Below, in pieces: positions 9,113 to 16,354 of a stretch of 64,000 nucleotides of DNA. The DNA comes from Sva-07 sp963715825 (lineage in GTDB: Bacteria > Actinomycetota > Acidimicrobiia > Acidimicrobiales > Ilumatobacteraceae): positions 262,919 to 326,918 of the forward strand of contig CAVQSI010000002.1 of the NCBI GenBank assembly GCA_963715825.1, in the 5' to 3' direction. The translations under genes were made by a program, and so were the position numbers. The notes beneath the pieces were generated by a model that ran no database searches, was not told the DNA's origin, and saw only the letters and a list, made by a program, of their open reading frames with translations. Each line of letters begins with the position of its first letter. The stretch's first letter is position 1.

Positions 9113-9697
9113 ATGCGCCTTCCTCGTTCGAGCCGATCCCGCCTCGGGGCGGTCGCCATCGGGGCCGTGCTCGTGCTGGCCGCCTGTGGTGGCAGCGACT
9201 CGTCGAGCGAACCGGCGGGCAGCACGCTGCCGGCGCCGCCCGATGCGGTCGAGCTCGATCCGGCCGCCGACACCGCCGCCAATCAGCTGCCGGACGTGGT
9301 GGTCGACGACGTCGGCGCCGGCAACAAGGTCAACCTCCGCAACGTGGCACCGGCCGACACGCCGATCCTGTTGTGGATGTACGCACCGCATTGACCCACC
9401 TGCCGGGCCGAAGCACCCGACGTCGAGCAGTTCGCTCGAGCACACGAATCAGAGGTACAGGTGATCGGCCTCGGCACGCAGGACAGCCTGCAGGAGGCCC
9501 GGGAGTTCGTCGAGGATCGCGGCACCACGTTCACGATGCTGTGGGACGAGTCGTTCGAGTCGTGGATCGAACTCGGCGTGTCGTCGCAGCCGACGGCGAT
9601 CCTGCTGACGCCCGACGGCACGATCATCACCGGCTGGGTCGGCCGGTTCCCCGAGGACCAGGTCCTCGAACTTGCGGCCCAGTACTCCGCCGGCTAG
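9113..9697 (+). CDS. Thioredoxin-fold lipoprotein with in-frame TGA at the first redox Cys (candidate selenoprotein)
   Basis: From ATG 9113 the frame gives a lipoprotein signal peptide (AVLVLAACGG, lipobox Cys at about residue 23), a spacer, then a TlpA/ResA-like thioredoxin fold. At codon 94 (9392-9394) is TGA, directly before PTC, so the active site reads APH-TGA-PTC where the family has CxxC. The same frame then runs without interruption for 101 codons to TAG 9697, including the cis-Pro loop SSQPTAILLTPDG. Read as selenocysteine the motif is UxxC. A nonsense mutation or base-call error (TGC to TGA) is the alternative. It would act outside the membrane as a thiol-disulfide oxidoreductase. 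Ordinary annotation would split it into a truncated lipoprotein and an orphan 78-residue ORF. Confidence 0.65.
9423..9439 (+). promoter_or_regulatory. SECIS-like hairpin downstream of the in-frame TGA
   Basis: TCGAGC (9423-9428) pairs perfectly with GCTCGA (9434-9439) around the five-base loop AGTTC. The loop begins 34 bases after the TGA and has G as its second base. Known bacterial SECIS elements are small hairpins whose apical loop, with an early G, lies roughly 16-37 bases after the UGA. The fit is good, but short hairpins are common in DNA this GC-rich, so this supports rather than proves recoding. Confidence 0.35.
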
Positions 9698-10027
9698 TCA
9701 ACGCGGTCGGTACTCGCCGCCGAGCAACTCGGCTTCGATGTCACCACCCGGCTGCGCTGAGTACGACGCCATGGCGGTCAACGCCCGGCTCTCCGGGCGG
9801 CCCGACTCATTGCCGTCGTGCGAGGCACCCCGGACCGTGACGATCGTGAACGCAACAATGATCCCGAGCACCACGATCACGACCAGCAGTTCGATGAGGT
9901 TGAAGCCGCCATCGGCATCCGGGTCGGTTGCTGGCTGCATTGTTGACGAGGTGGGGCAACTGCGCCGCATGCTCCTGATTCGGCTGCTGAGGCCGCCGAG
10001 TCGAGTACGGAAATCCTCAAACTTCAT
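9698..10027 (-). CDS. Type IV pilin-like protein
   Basis: 109 residues with the class IV prepilin signature GG/FNLIELLVVIVVLGIIVAFTIV: cut after Gly at about residue 41, Phe +1 and Glu +5. The mature part is short (about 68 residues) and lacks the C-terminal disulfide, so it is a minor or degenerate pilin. The leader is unusually long from the ATG chosen; starting at internal Met 20 or Met 30 would give a more usual leader. It converges on the thioredoxin-like gene with no gap. It lies downstream of two other pilin genes on the same strand. Confidence 0.75.
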   Translation of the reverse strand: MKFEDFRTRLGGLSSRIRSMRRSCPTSSTMQPATDPDADGGFNLIELLVVIVVLGIIVAFTIVTVRGASHDGNESGRPESRALTAMASYSAQPGGDIEAELLGGEYRPR

Positions 10028-10381
10028 GGCCGAAATCTGCCGCGAACGCGAGGGATCCCTGCCGGCTGCGAGCAGCCAAAGATCCTCGACACGATCAACG
10101 TGTTGAGATCAGGTGCACGGGTCGGTTGCGTCGTGACACCCGGCGTCGTCGCAACCGATCGGCTCGGGACCGAGGCCGAGACCCGCACTTCGTGCAGGAC
10201 CGCAAGACCGCCACTACGTTCAGAGGGGGACGAGTTGTTCCAGTCGTGAATCGAACCCTGTGGTTCGGTGTGCCGACGGGCATCGTGGTGGCGGCCGACG
10301 GCAAACTCCTCAAGGGCTCCCCCGAGGGCGAGGTCGTCGAGTGCGCCGCCCCGTCCCGCGCTGGCTGGGTGGCCCCATGGG
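10028..10381. other. Unassigned stretch between two pilin genes
   Basis: No convincing gene is seen. Short frames exist on both strands. The + strand frame across about 10240-10350 has high GC at third positions and reads FGVPTGIVVAADGKLL, faintly like a thioredoxin C-terminal strand pair, but it has no start, no fold upstream and ends in shadow sequence. It may be a gene remnant or untranslated leader of the 9698-10027 pilin. Confidence 0.4.
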
Positions 10382-10759
10382 CTACGCGCAGCGGGATCCG
10401 GGCTGTGCACTCACATTGCCGTTGGCGTCGATGTCGTGCAGCTCCGACTGGCCATGGAGCAGTCCGACGGCGGCCAGGGTCAACTCAGGGGTGGTTCCGG
10501 TCTGGCCGGCCACCGCTGGGTCGCTGACAGGGATGACGTCACCGCCGCGTTGCGCAAAGTACGCCTCCGATGCGGTGAGCATCCGGCGGGAGTCCTCCTG
10601 ACAGCTCGACTCGTCGCCCCGGTCCGACACCCCCTGAACGGACATGACGGTGACCGCAGCGATGATCCCGAGGATCACGATCACGACCAGCAGCTCGACG
10701 AGGCTGAAGCCACGGTCGACACGGTGGAGGGCCGAAGATGAATGAACCGCTCGCCGCAT
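10382..10759 (-). CDS. Type IV pilin-like protein
   Basis: 125 residues. RG/FSLVELLVVIVILGIIAAVTVMSV gives a textbook prepilin cut (Gly 17, Phe +1, Glu +5) after a 17-residue basic leader. The mature domain has the alpha1-C helix (SRRMLTASEAYFAQRGG) and a Cys pair (ESSCQED and C-terminal GSRCA) that could form the pilin D-loop disulfide. A possible promoter lies upstream on the minus strand: TTGACT, 17 bases, GATACA (about 10764-10792). It is similar to the pilin at 10896-11277 and is probably a paralogue. Confidence 0.85.
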   Translation of the reverse strand: MRRAVHSSSALHRVDRGFSLVELLVVIVILGIIAAVTVMSVQGVSDRGDESSCQEDSRRMLTASEAYFAQRGGDVIPVSDPAVAGQTGTTPELTLAAVGLLHGQSELHDIDANGNVSAQPGSRCA

Positions 10760-10836
10760 GCTGTTGTATCGAACGTCCCGACACAGGAGTCAAGTCCAGG
10801 GTTCCTCAAGTCTCACGGCCCAGCCCTGCCGGGACG

Positions 10837-10876
10837 CGGAGAGTCCCCGCCGGCCGAAGCCGACGGGGACTCTCCG
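10837..10876 (-). terminator. Strong hairpin downstream of the major pilin gene
   Basis: CGGAGAGTCCCCG at 10837-10849 pairs with CGGGGACTCTCCG at 10864-10876, with further pairing CCGGC/GCCG inside and a CGAA loop. It lies about 20 bases after the pilin stop (10896) on the minus strand. There is no clear T-run, which is usual for actinobacterial terminators. It would separate the abundant pilin transcript from the next pilin gene. Confidence 0.7.
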
Positions 10877-10895
10877 TTCAGTGAATTGACTGAGA

Positions 10896-11277
10896 TCAGG
10901 TGCAAACGGTGGTGGCGGCCACAGCTGCGGGCGCAGCGAGCAAGGTGCCGGAGGCCGGGATGGCGGCAACAACCACCTGGTCCCCCGCAACGACGGCGCC
11001 GCTCACGACGTTGTAGTTGTTCGAATAGCCCGCCAGCAGACCAGCCTGGATCAGGTTGGTCTCGGTCGCTGCAGCTCCGAGGGTGTTGCCCTCTTGAGCG
11101 TAATACGCTTCGAGAGCCACCTGCAGCGTCTTCTCATCGGCTTGACACGCCGAGGTCTGGCCCTGGTCGGTGATGCCGCGGACGGCGAACACGGTGACCG
11201 TGGCGAGGATGCCGAGGATGACGATGACGATGAGGAGTTCCACCAAGGTGAAGCCCTTGTCCTGCTTGTTGTTCCAT
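10896..11277 (-). CDS. pilA: Major type IV pilin candidate (PilA-like; start region frameshifted)
   Basis: The protein contains KG/FTLVELLIVIVILGILATVTVFAV (Phe +1, Glu +5), an alpha1-C helix (DEKTLQVALEAYYAQEG), and a Cys pair (TSACQAD and C-terminal TTVCT), all as in a PilA-type subunit. ATG at 11277 follows GGAAGG by eight bases but is one base out of frame; ATGGAAC in place of ATGAAC would be a single inserted G, and the corrected leader reads MNNKQDKG. Without correction the frame opens at 11426 with a very long leader that crosses the promoter. The strong ribosome site, terminator and dedicated promoter suggest this is the main pilin. Confidence 0.8.
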
Positions 11278-11369
11278 TTGAATTTCCTTCCGCTCTTTGG
11301 TTGGTGCTCCCGAGGGAGACGTTTCTCACGAGTGCGCTCCGTGAGATCGTCTCCCGTTGCGCAGTTGTT

Positions 11370-11397
11370 TCTTCGGTCGCTCAGCACGGACCTTGAG
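11370..11397 (-). promoter_or_regulatory. Sigma-28-like promoter candidate for the major pilin
   Basis: On the minus strand CTCAAG (11397-11392) is followed after 14 bases by ACCGAAGA (11377-11370). This is the weakest -10 of the five related sites but has identical -35 bases. It would give a leader of about 85 bases before the pilin ATG at 11277. Confidence 0.5.
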
Positions 11398-11443
11398 TGG
11401 AACCTCGAAGTTTTCGCAAAGATCAACGACGTCTCAGTGGGGC

Positions 11444-11472
11444 CTCAAGACGACGGCAAGTCGCGCCGATGT
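11444..11472 (+). promoter_or_regulatory. Sigma-28-like promoter candidate for the coiled-coil gene
   Basis: CTCAAG (11444-11449), 15 bases, GCCGATGT (11465-11472). The -10 matches six of eight bases of the FliA/WhiG consensus GCCGATAA, and TCAAG resembles TAAAG. It lies 54 bases before the ATG at 11526 and is divergent from the pilin promoter about 50 bases away. Confidence 0.6.
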
Positions 11473-11525
11473 ACAACCAGGCGCTCGCAGTGGGCGGCGC
11501 ATCCTCACACCGCAAGAGGCACCAC

Positions 11526-12131
11526 ATGTTCGGCAAGGCACGAGACATCAACGACACCGACACCCTCGACTCGAGCGCACTCGACGAGTTCTTCGGCGAC
11601 GAGGCAGCCGCCGAGAACAGCGTGGAGATCCACGACCTGCGCTACCGCGTGGAGCAGGCCGAGTCGCAGATCAGCAGTCAGTTCACGTCGCTGGCCACCT
11701 ACGCCCAAATCGCCCAAGAGCAAGTCGAGCTCGCACGCTCGGAGGCCAAGGCGGCCACCGAGCGCTCCGAACAGCGCTTGACCTCGCTGATCGAGCGCGA
11801 GCGCGCCGACCGCATCACCTCGTTCACCGGTGAGGCTCCCGAGGGCTCGCCCGACATCACCTCTCGCCTCGACGCCCTCGAGCAGTCGGTCGCCCGCATC
11901 CAGAAGGGCCTCGACGAGAGCCGCCAGCAACAGAAGGAACTCGCCCTCGCGATCACCGCGATGTTCGACCGCCTCACCGCCACGGCCGCCCCCGCCGCCG
12001 CGGTCGAGCCCGTCACCGAGCCGGCACCGCTGCCCACTGCGTCGTTCGAGCCGCCCGTCGCCATGCCGACGGTTGCCGGCGAGGACGTCGACATCGACGG
12101 CCCCATCAACGGCCTCGCCCTCAACGGCTGA
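11526..12131 (+). CDS. Coiled-coil protein adjacent to type IV pilin genes
   Basis: 201 residues from ATG 11526 (MFGKARDIN); a longer frame upstream would cross the promoter. The centre (about residues 35-150) is a heptad-rich coiled coil (LRYRVEQAESQISSQF, then EQVELARSEAKAATERSEQRL, then LDALEQSVARIQKGLDESRQQQ), followed by a Pro/Ala/Val linker and a short acidic tail. There is no signal peptide or membrane segment, so it should be cytoplasmic. It resembles the larger coiled-coil gene at 18147-19304 in layout, and both have sigma-28-like promoters, suggesting T4P-related scaffold roles. I do not recognise a named family. Confidence 0.7.
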   Translation: MFGKARDINDTDTLDSSALDEFFGDEAAAENSVEIHDLRYRVEQAESQISSQFTSLATYAQIAQEQVELARSEAKAATERSEQRLTSLIERERADRITSFTGEAPEGSPDITSRLDALEQSVARIQKGLDESRQQQKELALAITAMFDRLTATAAPAAAVEPVTEPAPLPTASFEPPVAMPTVAGEDVDIDGPINGLALNG

Positions 12132-12160
12132 CCAGAGAACCCCGGCCTCCGGTCCCGACC

Positions 12161-12264
12161 CGATGAGCGAAGCGGGCGCGGGCGACACCCCACACTCATC
12201 GCCACGGGCTCAACCCCCAACGCGATGAGCGAAGCGGGCGCCGGCGACACCCCACACTCATCGC
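12161..12264. repeat. Two copies of the GATGAGCGA...CTCATCG palindromic element
   Basis: Copies at 12161-12202 and 12223-12264 are nearly identical to each other, spaced 20 bases, and share outer arms CGATGAGCGA and CTCATCGCC with the 8.8-kb array. The inner part differs (AGCGGGCGCCGGCGACACC). They lie between convergent genes, just after the coiled-coil stop. Confidence 0.8.
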
Positions 12265-12292
12265 CACGGGGCGGGGCGGGGGACGGGAAGCG

Positions 12293-13009
12293 TCAGCGGA
12301 CGATTTCCATGCGCATGCCGGTTTCGTCCCAGAACGGGTCGAGGGGCATGCGGCTGATGGCGCGGCCCGACGCACGGCGGGCGGTGAACAGCAGCGCACC
12401 GGCCTGCAGCATGTGGACGGAAGCCGCACCATCGGGCGGGGTGCGTGACACCACGTCATCCACGCCGGGGAGGCGGTCGCGAATCAACTCGAGCCGTTCG
12501 AGCCGCCCATCTTCGTGGTACGGCGACGTCCTCAACGGTTCGTCGCTGTTCATCACCGTGAACGACACGTCGGGGTTCGCCGCGAAGAAGCTGCGCGAGT
12601 GGTACGGCTGCAGCTCGCGTTCGGCCTCACGCAACCAACGCATCCGGCGCAGGTCGTGCTTGGTCATCCACGGCTCCATCTTGCGGGCCTCGCCGTTCGA
12701 TGCCCGCACCGCCGCCCGGCTCGGGGTGCCCGAGATGCCGGTGATGCGCGGCCAACCGACATACTCACGCGCCTCGCGGTCGCACGGCCGGAACTGACCC
12801 GATGGTTCCTCGAACCACGCCATCGGGATGTTGATCGCGGCGGCTTCGAACGTCGGTCGGAAGTCGAGCACCTCGAACAGCTTGGGCAGCACGAACGCCT
12901 CCTCGGCGGCCACGGTGATGCCCGACAGACGCGCGGGCAACACCAACCAGCCGCCGGGACACGGCGTGACGCCGGCAAGGTTCTTGTACGGATTCTTCTT
13001 GACGACCAT
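12293..13009 (-). CDS. DUF429 family protein (predicted RNase H-fold nuclease)
   Basis: 238 residues. The opening AGVTPCPGGWLVL corresponds to the GxDxxxGGW-type first strand of DUF429, although the usual Asp is replaced here (TPCPGGW). The following INIPMAW, PCDREAREYVG and the conserved SFFAANPDVSFTVMN segment are characteristic of the family. DUF429 proteins are predicted to have an RNase H-like fold with unknown substrate. It begins 24 bases after pilT on the same strand and could be carried on its transcript, but no T4P role is known. Confidence 0.8.
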   Translation of the reverse strand: MVVKKNPYKNLAGVTPCPGGWLVLPARLSGITVAAEEAFVLPKLFEVLDFRPTFEAAAINIPMAWFEEPSGQFRPCDREAREYVGWPRITGISGTPSRAAVRASNGEARKMEPWMTKHDLRRMRWLREAERELQPYHSRSFFAANPDVSFTVMNSDEPLRTSPYHEDGRLERLELIRDRLPGVDDVVSRTPPDGAASVHMLQAGALLFTARRASGRAISRMPLDPFWDETGMRMEIVR

Positions 13010-13033
13010 CTCGGCGGAGCCCCCGTTCCGGGC

Positions 13034-14259
13034 TCAGGCCCCGTTCGGCGAACCGACCGTGGCCGGCGGTTGCGGCGGGGCCATCGACTCGGCGGGAGCC
13101 GTGACCGGCGCCCCGCCGTAGGTGCCGGAACCCGACGAACCGGCCTGTCCAGTAGACAGAGTCGAGTGCGCGTGCATCTGCGCACGCGCGGTGGCGAGCT
13201 GCGCCTGCACCTCCTTGGGGTACTGGCTCGACTCCATGGCGACGTCGATCGAGATCAGCCCGGCCGCCACGAGGCGGGCGAGGTCCATCTCGATGGTCTG
13301 CATACCTTCGGCTGCGCCGGTCGCGATCATGTTGCGCATCTGACGCGACTTACCTTCGCGAACGAGGTTGCGGATGGCTTCGTTGGCGACCATCACTTCG
13401 TACGCAGCGACGCGACCTCCACCGATCGCCGGCATCAAGCGTTGGGAGATGACACCTTGCAGGGCTCCGGCCAGCATGATCTGGATCTGGTCGCGTCGTT
13501 CGGACGGGAACACGTCGATGATGCGGTCAAGCGCCTGGGCGGCGTCGTTGGTGTGCAGGGTCGCGAACACCAGGTGGCCGGTCTCTGCAAGCGACAGCGA
13601 GATCTGGATCGAGTCGAGGTCGCGCATCTCGCCGAGCAGGACGACGTCTGGGTCCTCGCGCAGAGCGCTGCGCAGGCCGTCGTTGAACGAGCCCACGTCG
13701 GTGCCGACCTCGCGCTGGTTGACCATTGCCATCTTGTGGTGGTGGAGGTATTCCACCGGATCCTCGATGGTGAGGATGTGCACGGGCTTGGTGTCGTTGA
13801 TGCGGTCGATCATCGCCGCAAGGGTGGTCGACTTACCCGAACCGGTCGGCCCCACAACGAGCACGATGCCGTATGGCTTGTTGAGCAAGGTCGTGCAAGC
13901 GCCGGGCGCCCCGAGCTCCTCGAGCGTGCGGACGCGGAACGGCACGACACGCAATGCGAGCGCGAGGTTGCCGCGCTGACGAAACGCATTGGCGCGGAAG
14001 CGGCCGATGCCGGGCAGTCCGAACGAGAAGTCGACCTGACGATCCTCGTTCAACTCGGCGACCTTGCGCTCGTCGAGCAGCGAGTACACCATGCGTTCCA
14101 CCTCCTCGGCGGTGAGCACGGCGACGTTCTCGAACGAGACCAAGCACGCCGTCGCGGACGGGCAGTGGCAGGCCGACCCACCGTGAGGTGGAGGTCGGAC
14201 GCACCCGAGTCGACGGTGGCCTTGAGCAGTGATTCGAGCATCGGATCTGACGTGGACAT
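13034..14259 (-). CDS. pilT: PilT twitching-motility retraction ATPase (frameshifted as assembled)
   Basis: The ATG at 14259 begins MSTSDPMLESLLKATVDSGASDLHLTVG, the PilT N-domain signature. The rest lies in another frame from about 14150: SFGLPGIGRFRANAFRQRG, Walker A GPTGSGKS (about residue 135), the Asp box TIEDPVEYLHHHK, Walker B DVVLLGEMRD and the His box FATLHTNDA. Deleting one C near 14178 and one T in the minus-strand GTGCTTGGTC at about 14157 joins the frames into about 407 residues, a normal PilT length plus a Gly/Pro-rich tail. PilT depolymerises pili to drive twitching. The frames are otherwise undamaged, so sequencing indels are likelier than decay. Confidence 0.88.
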
Positions 14260-14301
14260 GGTTGGCTAACCTCCCGGTCGGGCCACGGAGGGCCGCACTT
14301 G

Positions 14302-15076
14302 ATGAGCTTCGTTGTTGTTGGTCGTGGTCGTCGTCGGTCTGATGATCGGCTCGTTCCTGACGGTCGTGGTGGATCGGGTACCGCAGGGTGGCTCGGTGAA
14401 TGCACCGCCGAGTCGTTGCGGTTCGTGCGGGCTCCGCCTGGGCCCGCTCGATCTGGTGCCGGTGTTCAGCTGGCTGGCGCTGCGCGGCAAGTGTCGTCGC
14501 TGCCGGGCACGGATCGGCATCGACCCGATCGTCATCGAGCTGTCCAACGCCGTCCTGTACGTGCTGATGGCGATCCGCTTCGACGACACGCGAGCAGCGA
14601 TCCCGGCCTACTGCGTCCTGATGTCGGTACTGCTCGCGCAGACCTGGATCGATCTGCAGACCCAGCGACTGCCACGCGAGATCACCTACACCGGCATCAT
14701 GCTCGGCGCGATCACGTTGACGGTCGCCGCCGATCGTGATCGACGAGCCCGAACGCATCTGGATGATGGCACTCGGGGCCGGATCGCACTGTCTGCGATG
14801 TGGCTGATCTACGTCGCTCAGCCGAGGCGGCATGGGCGACGGCGACGTCCGTCTCGCGCCACTGCTCGGCATGTACCTCGGCTGGTTGAACCCCGGCATC
14901 GTGCTGCCCGGGCTGTTCTTCGGTTTCGTCGCCGGCGCCTGGTCGGCGTGGCGATGATGGCGGTCGACAGCGCAGGACGTCGCACGGCGGTGCCGTTCGG
15001 GCCGTTCCTGGCCCTCGGCACCATCGTGGCGATCTTCGTCGGACAGCATTTCGTCGACCTCGTCCTCGCTCGCTGA
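14302..15076 (+). CDS. pilD: PilD-type prepilin peptidase (several frameshifts as assembled)
   Basis: The protein cleaves and N-methylates pilins. Visible landmarks are GSFLTVVVDRVP, the zinc-binding CGSC...CRRC pair, the first catalytic Asp in TWIDLQTQRLP and, in a second frame, GGMGDGDVRLAPLLG with the second catalytic Asp, then membrane helices and a C-terminal GPFLALGTIVAIF. At least four single-base shifts (near 14310, 14730, 14780-14820 and 14940) are needed to read one chain of about 258 residues. ATG 14302 is one base out of frame with the main body; TTG 14312 is in frame. It sits alone on the + strand between pilT and pilC, divergent from pilT and convergent with pilC. Confidence 0.8.
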
Positions 15077-15096
15077 CCCCGCACTGACCCGGCGGG

Positions 15097-16311
15097 TCAG
15101 ATCTGCCCCTTCGGTCCGTCGAGCACGCCGTACATCGCCGACACGAGTGCCAAGGCGACGAAACCGACGATCACGCCGACGAAGATGATCATCAACGGCT
15201 CGAACATGGTGGTGAACTTCTTGATGCGGCTCTCGAGTTCGCGGTCGAAGTAGATGCGGCCACTTCGAGCTGCATGTCCGAGCGTGCCGGTCTCCTCGCC
15301 GACCTTGAACATTTGCCGGGCGGCGCCGGGAAACAGTTCGGTGTCGATCAGCGGCTGCGAGAACCCTTGACCCTCGAGCATCTGGGCCCTGGCGACCTCG
15401 AGACGTTCCTTGTACACGACGTTGCTCGTGGCGTCCGTGGTGGTCTTCAGCCCCTCGGGTAGCGGGACACCGGCGGCGAGCATCGCCGACAGGATCCGGC
15501 AGAAGCGTTCGAGGAGTGCGTAGTCGACGATGCCCGAGATGATCGGGATCTTCAGCGACAAGACGGTCCTTCCAGATCCTGCCGGTCGGGTGCTTGAACA
15601 TGAAGATCAACGTGCCAGCGATCACGATGAAGAACGCCGGCGGTGATGAACCACAGGTCGGTGAAGAACCGCGAGAAGAACAGCATCATCCGCGTCGGCA
15701 GCGGCAGCTCGGCGCCCAGCTCCTCGAAGAGCGGCTTGAACTGCGGCAGCACGTAGCCGGCAAGGATCAACACCGTGATCATCGCCATCACCATGACCAC
15801 CATCGGGTACGACAGCGCCGACACGACCTTGGCGCGGGTGTCGATCTCTCGTTCGAGGTACTCGGCGAGGTTCTCGAGGGCCACGTCGAGCTGACCGGTC
15901 AGCTCGGCCGACTGCAGGATGCCGACGTAGTAGTCGGGGAACACCTCGGGGTGGGCAGCAGCGGCCGCGGAGAACAGCCCACCGTTGCGCAGGTCGTCGA
16001 CCAAGCACGCCGAGCGCCCGCCGCAGTGCGACGTCCTCGGTCTCGTCGCCGATCGTGATCAACGCGTCGGTGATCGGGATGCCGGCCTTGACGAACACCG
16101 CGAGCTGACGGGTGAAGTGCATCAAGTGCTTCTTCTTCACCTTCTCCTTGGTCAGCTCGAAGTCGAGCATCCCACGGCGTTCCTCGATCTTGGTCGGGAA
16201 GAGGTTCTGCTCGACCAGGATGGCGCGCGCTGCACCGATGGTGTCGGCCTTGGTCACCCCCTCGACGGGGGCGCCGGCGGTGTCGATGGCGGCGTAGGCG
16301 AACTTGGGCAT
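15097..16311 (-). CDS. pilC: PilC type IV pilus platform protein (frameshifted as assembled)
   Basis: ATG 16311 gives MPKFAYAAIDTAGAPVEG and a T2SSF domain; after a shift at about 16003 the chain continues VDDLRNGGLFSAAAAAHPEVFPDYYVG, then a membrane helix pair and, after shifts near 15640 and 15560, the second T2SSF domain (YALLERFCRILSAMLAAGVPLPEGL) and a final helix. Two of the shifts are an extra T in CTG on this strand. The corrected length is about 403 residues, standard for PilC. It anchors PilB and PilT at the inner membrane. It follows pilB after 43 bases. Confidence 0.85.
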
Positions 16312-16354
16312 GTGATGCTCCGTGTCTCTCGGTCGATTTCTTGGTGCGGGTGAC

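Noticed and set aside
10126..10527. A + strand gene with thioredoxin-like words (FGVPTGIVVAADGKLL)
   Set aside because: No start signal, no active site and the end overlaps a clear pilin gene; kept only as an unassigned stretch.
10764..10792. A sixth sigma-28-like site upstream of the 10382-10759 pilin
   Set aside because: The -10-like TTCGATAC is there, but the upstream box is CTTGAC rather than CTCAAG; a housekeeping promoter (TTGACT, 17, GATACA) fits better.
12515..14269. 584-residue + strand frame across DUF429 and pilT
   Set aside because: Antisense shadow with no domain resemblance; both minus-strand genes are recognisable.
13034..15625. 863-residue minus-strand reading frame spanning pilT, pilD and the pilC end
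   Set aside because: Only the pilT part has family motifs; the rest is antisense to pilD or out of frame with pilC and arises from indels.
13034..16311. Type IV pilus genes as true pseudogenes
   Set aside because: Coding character and catalytic motifs persist on both sides of each shift, and pbpA shows the same kind of shift; error is the simpler explanation, though decay is not excluded.
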